A stretch of DNA of 64,000 nt from Alopecurus myosuroides (lineage: Eukaryota > Streptophyta > Magnoliopsida > Poales > Poaceae). Made by a program: the position numbers and the translations under genes. Within the stretch, counting starts at the first letter, position 1. Each line of letters begins with the position of its first letter. The notes below the pieces were generated by a model, which saw nothing but the letters and a program-made list of their open reading frames with translations, did not search any database and was not told the DNA's origin. Positions 57,961 to 64,000 of this stretch are shown piece by piece. The stretch spans positions 271,269,092-271,333,091 of the forward strand of contig CM054062.1 of NCBI GenBank assembly GCA_028641055.1, in the 5' to 3' direction.

Positions 57961-58233
57961 AGGGTACACCACGTGGCGTAGAACCGCTGTCCATGTCGCT
58001 TCGATTTTCGTGCTGCACAACGCACGCACCACGCCCACGCCGTGCACTGTCTCACGGGCCCATGCGCCGTCACGTCCGTTACAGCGCACTCAACTGCTCA
58101 CGGTGGAGAACGTGGGATTTGGGTGCCGGTTACGCGCAGTGAATCCGCTACGTGCGTTTCTCCGGGAGCAGTAAACGCCACGGTCCCACCATTTTAGCCA
58201 CGATCAATCCCATGCAGTTACTGCGCTACCGGG

Positions 58234-58242
58234 TTATAAATA
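58234..58242 (+). promoter_or_regulatory. TATA box ahead of a GC-rich leader
   Basis: TTATAAATA is followed after about 30 bases by a C/T-rich leader-like stretch (to 58423) that ends abruptly at the gypsy LTR. It may be a gene or LTR promoter cut by that insertion. Confidence 0.4.
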
Positions 58243-58423
58243 CCCGTGCCTGCCCCTTTGACACATTTCCTTCGCCATTTACCCCGTCTCATCTTTATGT
58301 TCCTCGAGCGCGCCCACAGAGCACCACCGCTCCACCGCACTCCGACGAGCTCCGCCGCGCTCCTGAGGACGCCGCAGCACTCCTCGCGACGCCGCACTCC
58401 CGAACACTGCCGCGGCCCGCGAT

Positions 58424-59790
58424 TGATGGCTCCCAAATGCAGGAGATCACTCGTAGTCTTCGATGGAAAGTATTACCCAAATTTGTAGTTCGACTCAGTG
58501 GGAACACAAGAATATCGGTGAGACTTTAGCAATTGGGACGTCACTCCCAACCACACCTGTGTATCAACAAACTTGCAGCGAGAGTGGTGAGTGTAATAAC
58601 GCAGTGAAAGTAAACAAACAGAAAGTAAATGGAGAGCAAGTGTTTTCCCAGTTTTCACCGGAAAAGAGTGAAAGTAAACCAGAGACTAAAACGCAGGCAT
58701 GAGGTGACAGTGGGGTGTTGCACGGATAAGATTGATCATGTAATAATGTTTTGCTAGCAGCGGGGCCTTTCTCTATCTCAGTTTTATGTAGGTGTGTGTT
58801 TCATAAATTATTGTGCGTACTAACCAAGAGAATTTGCACAAAGCCTATTGTCCTACCTTCCCATTTCACCGAGGCCAATTTGGAACTACAGGTAATTAAG
58901 GTCTACCCTTTCGAATAGCCCGGACCAACGCATTAACACTCCATGAACACACATAATCCTCAAACTAGAACATATCCCCCTTGTTTTCCCTAGCTGTCAC
59001 TTTAGGGTTTGCAGGTTCAACATAATAGCAGGTAATACACATTGCAGATAGATACCAAACTCAAATATATGATGTAGCAATGTAAGTTCAGTACTGAAAT
59101 CATGCCACTTGGGCCCTAGTAACAAGCATTAAGCCTAGCAATAGTGCATCAACATAAGACATAAGAATTCTCAAGACAACCCCCTAGATCCCGCATACCG
59201 GGTAGCAATTACATGATCAATCTCATCCAAAACCCCTCACACCTCACATGCCTACAGAAACTACTCACACATGGAGGGGGTGATGGAGCTCATGGTCGAT
59301 GGAGATGATGGTGGTGATGATGATGGTGACGAAGCCCCTCGAATTCCACCTCCGGGGGTGAAATCCCGGATCAATCTGACTCCGAAATCGAAGATCGTAT
59401 TGGCGGCGGCGCTCCATTTCGCGAACAGCCCTCTCCTTCGAAACCCATCAGTTTATCGTATATATGGAGGGGTACGTCGAAGACCTAGCCGGAGTGGGCC
59501 ATCTAGGCCCAAAAGGGGTGACCCCACGTGGCCAAGGAATCTGGCCGCGTGTGGGGCCCCCTTTTGGCCCTCGGGTGGTCCCCCGGCCCCATCTGGTGCT
59601 CATTCCTCTTCTTTTCCATAAAAAGTTACGTGGTTTTCGTCCCCTGTGAAAAGTCCTGCGAAAATAGACGGAAAGAAGACTTTTGCTAAAAACAGCGTCG
59701 GATTCTGCAGATTTATTCAATTATGGGGGGACTCCAGAGAGAAATATGATGCAAAGTGCTTGGAAAAGTAGATGCATTTTGGGTGCATCA
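58424..59790 (-). repeat. 3' LTR of the Athila-lineage element
   Basis: Read on the minus strand it starts TGATGCACCCAAAATGC and ends GGGAGCCATCA. A TATA-like CATATATACG lies near 59465, downstream of the G-box palindromic module. The start resembles that of the solo LTR at 7956. Confidence 0.85.
59525..59550. promoter_or_regulatory. G-box palindromic module in LTR U3
   Basis: CACGTGGCCAAGGAATCTGG followed by CCGCGTG; the inverse of the module at 8260-8286, in the same place relative to the TATA-like site. Confidence 0.5.
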
Positions 59791-59803
59791 ACTCCCCCAA
59801 GCT
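59791..59803 (-). promoter_or_regulatory. Polypurine tract of the Athila-lineage element
   Basis: On the minus strand AGCTTGGGGGAGT directly precedes the LTR start TGATGCA. This is the standard tract in this lineage. Confidence 0.85.
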
Positions 59804-61484
59804 TAGCTCGTTGTTTGTCCTCGAACAACTCAAACGCAGTGCAGAAGCGATAAAAACTTTGGCAAGAACTTTGCATTGCATATGCATCATCAATTAATAC
59901 TAGCAAATACTCAAGACATGATTCCTGTAACAAGTAGCAAAATACTAGCAAGTGTCCATCTACTCAGTGTTGAAGCATATATACTTGTTGCAATAGAAAT
60001 AACATGAAGTGTTAATACTTGAATGAGTTTGCTCAATTTTAGACATAAACAAAGGCTTGTGCATCGCCGATGATTGAATCATATCAAGATTTTTGAGATC
60101 TCTGATTCTTTCATATGTTGATAAGTAAAATCATTGTGCTTACTACCTTGCTCTCAGTTTTGCTAAAGCATTAATTTTTCATTTTGATTCTTATGCTTGA
60201 CAAACTACAAGTTGAAAGCCTCATGCCCCTTAAAAGCGAAGTCCCGCACCATGATTACTCAACTCTAGATTCCTAATAAGCCTTGTACAATCATTGTAAG
60301 TATTAATGACATCATAGAGAGCAGCAATTGGGGTACCTCTTGCCCCATGACATGGAAACCAGCCCATGTCAAAATGGCAAGACAAACAAATGGAATGGAC
60401 TCATTATCCTTTTTATTTCATTCACTATATGCATAGATTCTTATTTTATTATAGGATATGTTGCGGAGTCCATTCTAGCTATAAGTAAATTTCCACCATG
60501 ATATCACATGGCTTGGGTTAGCGGCCCAACGTGTCTCTCTAATCATATATACTTACACATCAAGACTTACTATTCCTCTACCTCATTTCGGCATGACAGG
60601 CATCCACAGTTAAAAGAACATGATATCAACTTGAATATAGAATTCTTAGTGCAGCGTTGAAAGTTTTCCATGTGATACACATTTAGACTAACCCCCAACC
60701 ATAAGTTCGTCAAGCATAAGACTCCACTTTTATCATTCATGAAATTTTCTCTTTTAGTTCTTTCCTTGGTTGGCAAGTTCAGTAAGCACAATGGGATGCG
60801 TAAACCTTCGCTTAAGGCTACAATTATTCAATCCATCAGCCAAGTAATGACACTAAACAATATTTCAGTTGCATCAGAATATATTCTACTAAACCACGGA
60901 GAAGATAAACAATGGCTATTATGTCACTAAGTGTTAAGGGAATCATAAGGTGTGCACTTGTTGTTATTAAAAAGCATACATAAGCACGGCAAAGGTGTCA
61001 TACCTTTCATCCCTTCAAGCACATTATCATATCATTGTTGTTCTCCTCTCCCCACTTGAACTGCTCAATAAAAACTCAAATCTTGCTATAAAAAGTTACT
61101 GCATTCAGAAATTTGTTTACCTACCTAAACACCTCAAAAGTTTCTCATGTTTTACAGAGGTGAAGGCCATAAAAAGTTGCAATAGTGATTAAATTTTCAG
61201 CTCAAACGGAGTCACAAGTAAAGATTAAAGCATATAACAGTGAACATATTTCAGCAATTCCTGCAGCTCCGTATTTATACTAAACTCAAGAAAACAAAAA
61301 TCTTTTTGTGGTTTTTGATTTTTAGAAACATAATGTAAATAACCAGAAGTAAACTAGCTAACAAATAACAAAAATATTTTTGTGTTTTTCAGATTTAAAG
61401 AACATAAAAAAACAAATAACATGCAAGTGATATAACACAATGAATGAGGAGGGAGAGAAATACTCCCCCGAGCTTGTGATCAAG
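59804..61484 (-). other. Non-coding 3' internal region of the gypsy element
   Basis: About 1.7 kb of AT-rich sequence lies between the large ORF and the polypurine tract, with no ORF of note. Long non-coding stretches here are usual in Athila-type elements. Confidence 0.6.
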
Positions 61485-62603
61485 CTAGTATCCTGGGTGG
61501 TAATCATGTCCACCACTCGACGAACCTCCCTGGAAGAAGGATGGATCCTGCCATGCCTGTGCTCCAAGGTGTGGTTCAGGGAAGCCCCAGGGATATGCCA
61601 TAGGCGCCTGGTATTGGGGCTCCTCCTGTTGTGGCTCTTCTTGCAGAGTCCACTTTGTCTCCCTGTCAAACAAGTCAGCACAAGGGAGCCTAACAGACAC
61701 AATGTGCCCATTAGAATCCTTATAGCAATATGAAAAATATTCTTTCTCAGCCCTGCTCATATCCATGCGAAAAAGTAAACCAAAATCCAGCAGTCGAGAC
61801 TCATTTACCATGGTACCCAAGTTATCATTAAAAACTCGTTCTGCCATAATGTATTCATGGATTAAAGTGGCAATGGCACCAACATATAAAGGAGTTTTAT
61901 CCGTGCCATTCCTACTCACAGCTAAATGCAGAGTTCTAGAAAGTATGGTTCCCAGGTTATATATAGGTGTTGTATTTTCCATTGCACATTTGAATAAATA
62001 GATCATAGGACCAGTGCAAGCAGAAGTGTTATCCCTAGCAAGGAATCCTCTAGCAAGAAACAATGCAAAATATCTAAGGCCCGGATGTTGGATGCATGTG
62101 AGCTTGCCTCTATTCATTCTTTCAGGAATATTTTTAGCAATGCTACGCCAGAATGTGACAAGTTCTTCTCTAGAATCAGCATATGTTTCATCCCATAACC
62201 CCGTAGTTGGTACACGTATAGCCTTACAGAATTCCTCTAATGACATGACTAAACGCTTCCCCCTCATTGTAAATTTAATGACAAAAGTAGCTGGAGGAGG
62301 GTTCTTAGACTTACTTTTCCGGTGCACCACCGGTCCCTCAAACCTGAATGTAGAGAGGAATTCCCTCGAGAGTTCCACATATGTGTTGCGTGGATGGCGT
62401 GAGAACTCAAGCAGCCCCGTAGTTGCAGCAAAGGCTTGGAAATCTTCAGCAATCCCCCAATGTTCAAGAACTTCTGGGTCTTGCCATCTTGTGGTATGGA
62501 CACGCGGATTTTCACCTGCAAAAACCAATTCACCCTCCCATAACTGATTATCATCATGATTGTTGGACACCCTTGATTCTCTTCTCCTTGTCCTTGAGGA
62601 CAT
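61485..62603 (-). CDS. Large accessory ORF of Athila-lineage element (ORF-1-like)
   Basis: I chose MSSRTRRRESRV at 62603 as start; the frame is open 21 codons further upstream to 62666. The roughly 372-residue product includes WGIAEDFQAFAATTGLL, MSLEEFCKAIRVP and FWRSIAKNIPERMNRGK, and ends in a Gln/Glu/Pro- and Gly-rich tail. This resembles the ORF called Arabidopsis retrotransposon ORF-1 (Athila) in plant annotations. It occupies the position after pol where Athila elements have an extra gene. I see no signal peptide or membrane segment, so an envelope role is not supported. The frame is intact. Confidence 0.7.
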   Translation of the reverse strand: MSSRTRRRESRVSNNHDDNQLWEGELVFAGENPRVHTTRWQDPEVLEHWGIAEDFQAFAATTGLLEFSRHPRNTYVELSREFLSTFRFEGPVVHRKSKSKNPPPATFVIKFTMRGKRLVMSLEEFCKAIRVPTTGLWDETYADSREELVTFWRSIAKNIPERMNRGKLTCIQHPGLRYFALFLARGFLARDNTSACTGPMIYLFKCAMENTTPIYNLGTILSRTLHLAVSRNGTDKTPLYVGAIATLIHEYIMAERVFNDNLGTMVNESRLLDFGLLFRMDMSRAEKEYFSYCYKDSNGHIVSVRLPCADLFDRETKWTLQEEPQQEEPQYQAPMAYPWGFPEPHLGAQAWQDPSFFQGGSSSGGHDYHPGY

Positions 62604-62666
62604 CCCAAGCAATGCCTTTCCCTTGTTCAGCATGTTACCTTGCTGTATCAAAATAAAATTTAACAA

Positions 62667-63410
62667 AAGTTAAATTGTATCACTCTAAAACATTGCTAAG
62701 GCATCCATAACTAGTCCTCTAATCAATATCATGCATCCATATCAACTAGAAAACTTAAATTCATGGAGTTCTTAGACATAATAGGTGACACCTAGTGCAG
62801 CAAAATACTTCATACACAAAGCATGGGAGCAAAAAGTAATTGGATGAGTGAAGGAGTTACATACCAAGGAGTGATTCCATCAAACAGATTTGAAAAATCT
62901 GCCTCAAATGCAGGATTAACGGAGAAACAGAGCACTGAAAAAATGGAGGAGATGAACTGGGGTTGGTTTTCGGTCGAAAGGGAGCAGATGAGCATTGGAT
63001 GGGCCCCAGCATCCACTTGTGGCCAAAAATGGGGTATCCGACGCGGCCAAGGAATCTGGCCGCGTGGAGGTACCTATTTTGGCCCCTGGTGGGCTGCTGG
63101 TGCTCCCCCACTGGCTGCTGGTCCCTTCGGGCAAAAAACTGACCCCCTAATTTTTCTGGAATTTTACGAGAAACTTTTCTACAGAGAATTTCTAAAACTT
63201 CATATTCTGTGATTTCTGATTCTAAATTTTTTAATACTATGTCTATGTCTCACAATTTTAAAGCAAGTAACATAAAAAAATGCAATTTAAATGTTTGTGA
63301 ATCATGCCTTTATCATTTCCACATTAGTAATGAGGTTGATCAGGTCTCATTAGCAACATGTAAAGAATATAGCTCATGATTCTTATTATTACTTATTATA
63401 AAACAATAAA
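62667..63410 (-). other. Internal spacer with an LTR-like GC-rich segment
   Basis: Between protease and the accessory ORF, 62850-63180 is GC-rich and shares the GGCCAAGGAATCTGGCCGCG module and the surrounding GGCCCC phrases with the U3 of the LTR. The reverse transcriptase and integrase that should lie here are missing. Confidence 0.6.
63041..63066. promoter_or_regulatory. Internal copy of the LTR palindromic module
   Basis: ACGCGGCCAAGGAATCTGGC followed by CGCGTG. Compared with the LTR copy at 59525, the G-box CACGTG is changed to GACGCG. Confidence 0.45.
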
Positions 63411-63998
63411 TCAAGTTACCTCATATTTGATTGGAATGGTCCCAATCATCAATATTTCATACCTTGGTGCTGGAGGTGGTATAGGTATTTCAATGCTACC
63501 AATCTTAAAGGAATTTATTTGTATAGCATTCACACTTGTGCTCATACTTGTAACATGTTTCTTCTTGCAAAAATAAATAGTGTGCTCTTTGCCTTTAACA
63601 TTAAATTTCACTTTGCTCTCAATGCAATTTATCACAGCTCCTGCAGTATTCAAAAAAGGTCTACCAAGAATAATAGATAGATTATCATCTTTAGGCATTT
63701 CTAATATAACAAAATCAGTAGGTATCAACTCATTAGCAATAGAGATGGGAACATCCTCACATATTCCTATAGGTATAGCAGTTGTTTTATCAGCCATTTG
63801 TAAAGATATTTCTGTTGGAACTAGTTTGTTGAAATTAAGCTTCTTATATAGTGAGAAAGGCATAACACTAACACCAGCTCCTAAATCACATAATGCATAT
63901 TTCACATAGGCTTCTTTAATTTTGCAAGCAATAGTAGGAATACCAGGATCTCCACGTTTTTCAGGCAATTTTCCTTTAAATGAATAATCAGTAAGCAT
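63411..63998 (-). CDS. Gypsy gag-protease C-terminus (retropepsin), partial
   Basis: The frame is open to the window edge, so this is the C-terminal part of a longer product; the first ATG seen (63998) need not be the start. The aspartic protease core reads CDLGAGVSVMP, with the flap and second half in DFVILEMPKDD and ILGRPFLNTAGAVI, as in Athila-lineage proteases. After it comes a tail IPPPAPRYEILMIGTIP and a stop at 63411 rather than reverse transcriptase. The protease would process Gag. Ending here is characteristic of gag-protease-only elements. No internal break is visible in this part. Confidence 0.8.
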   Translation of the reverse strand: MLTDYSFKGKLPEKRGDPGIPTIACKIKEAYVKYALCDLGAGVSVMPFSLYKKLNFNKLVPTEISLQMADKTTAIPIGICEDVPISIANELIPTDFVILEMPKDDNLSIILGRPFLNTAGAVINCIESKVKFNVKGKEHTIYFCKKKHVTSMSTSVNAIQINSFKIGSIEIPIPPPAPRYEILMIGTIPIKYEVT

Positions 63999-64000
63999 AG

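Larger units (their letters stand above)
58424..64000 (-). mobile_element. Athila-lineage gypsy element, gag-protease type, cut by window edge
   Basis: The 3' LTR occupies 58424-59790, preceded (minus strand) by polypurine tract AGCTTGGGGGAGT. Upstream lie a non-coding stretch, a large ORF (62603-61485) and a retropepsin-containing frame (63998-63411) that ends without a polymerase. The 5-base flank GCGAT (58419-58423) should reappear beyond the window. The arrangement matches non-autonomous Triticeae gypsy elements of the Sabrina kind; the name is recollection, not a comparison. Confidence 0.85.

Noticed and set aside
58246..58529. Apparent small genes starting after the TATA box at 58234
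   Set aside because: They run across the junction into the gypsy LTR end at 58424, so any coding sequence there is LTR-derived.

Overview
The window looks like transposon-rich chromosomal DNA from a large-genome grass, most likely a Triticeae cereal such as wheat, barley or a relative. This is inferred from the element types: a Ty1/copia element with LTRs opening TGTTGGGAATATG, Athila-lineage gypsy LTRs opening TGATGCA next to a GCTTGGGGGAGT polypurine tract, CTCCCTCCGT Stowaway elements, Tourist and Harbinger elements with TWA target duplications, and plant LINEs with RNase H. No rRNA, tRNA, CRISPR or bacterial-style operon was seen. Nearly every protein-like stretch belongs to a transposon.

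Left part (1-23 kb). A Mutator-like element with imperfect inverted ends (17-2152) is followed by a complete 2.5-kb PIF/Harbinger element (2294-4798). That element carries a broken Myb/SANT-like accessory gene and no visible transposase. Between 5.3 and 12.7 kb on the minus strand lies the only convincing host gene I could assemble: seven exons with matching splice phases that would encode about 457 residues, ending in a mu-homology (adaptor/muniscin-like) domain. It is broken by a hAT-like insertion in the last exon, a small element in the first exon and one internal TGA. An intron holds a 5'-truncated LINE that itself contains a solo LTR. From 13 to 23 kb come a hAT MITE with a perfect 8-bp duplication, a GC-rich retroposed sequence (17544-19272) and a Mutator-like element set in TA microsatellites.

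Centre (23-46 kb). A three-level nest accounts for 22.5 kb. A full-length minus-strand LINE (23239-45695, 17-bp target duplication) was hit by a non-autonomous LTR element with 4.2-kb LTRs and only 496 bp inside (24566-41328, duplication TCCAC). Its 3' LTR was later hit by a 7,875-bp copia element (32469-40343, duplication CCCTT). The copia LTRs differ at about 10 of 1,329 positions, so it is young, yet its reverse transcriptase has lost both aspartates I could align to the catalytic pair.

Right part (46-64 kb). A palindrome-ended element and a Tourist MITE precede a 6.1-kb Mutator-like element (47665-53762) with about 280-bp inverted ends. It holds a decayed MURA-type transposase that keeps its DDE residues, a coiled-coil ORF and a plant-mobile-domain gene fragment. 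It also holds repeated GTAGCGCC-N9-GGCGCTAC palindromes. Next comes a hAT-like element containing a Stowaway that contains a solo LTR. The window ends inside a minus-strand Athila-lineage gypsy element (58424 to beyond 64000) that encodes a retropepsin-type protein and a separate large ORF, with no reverse transcriptase between them.
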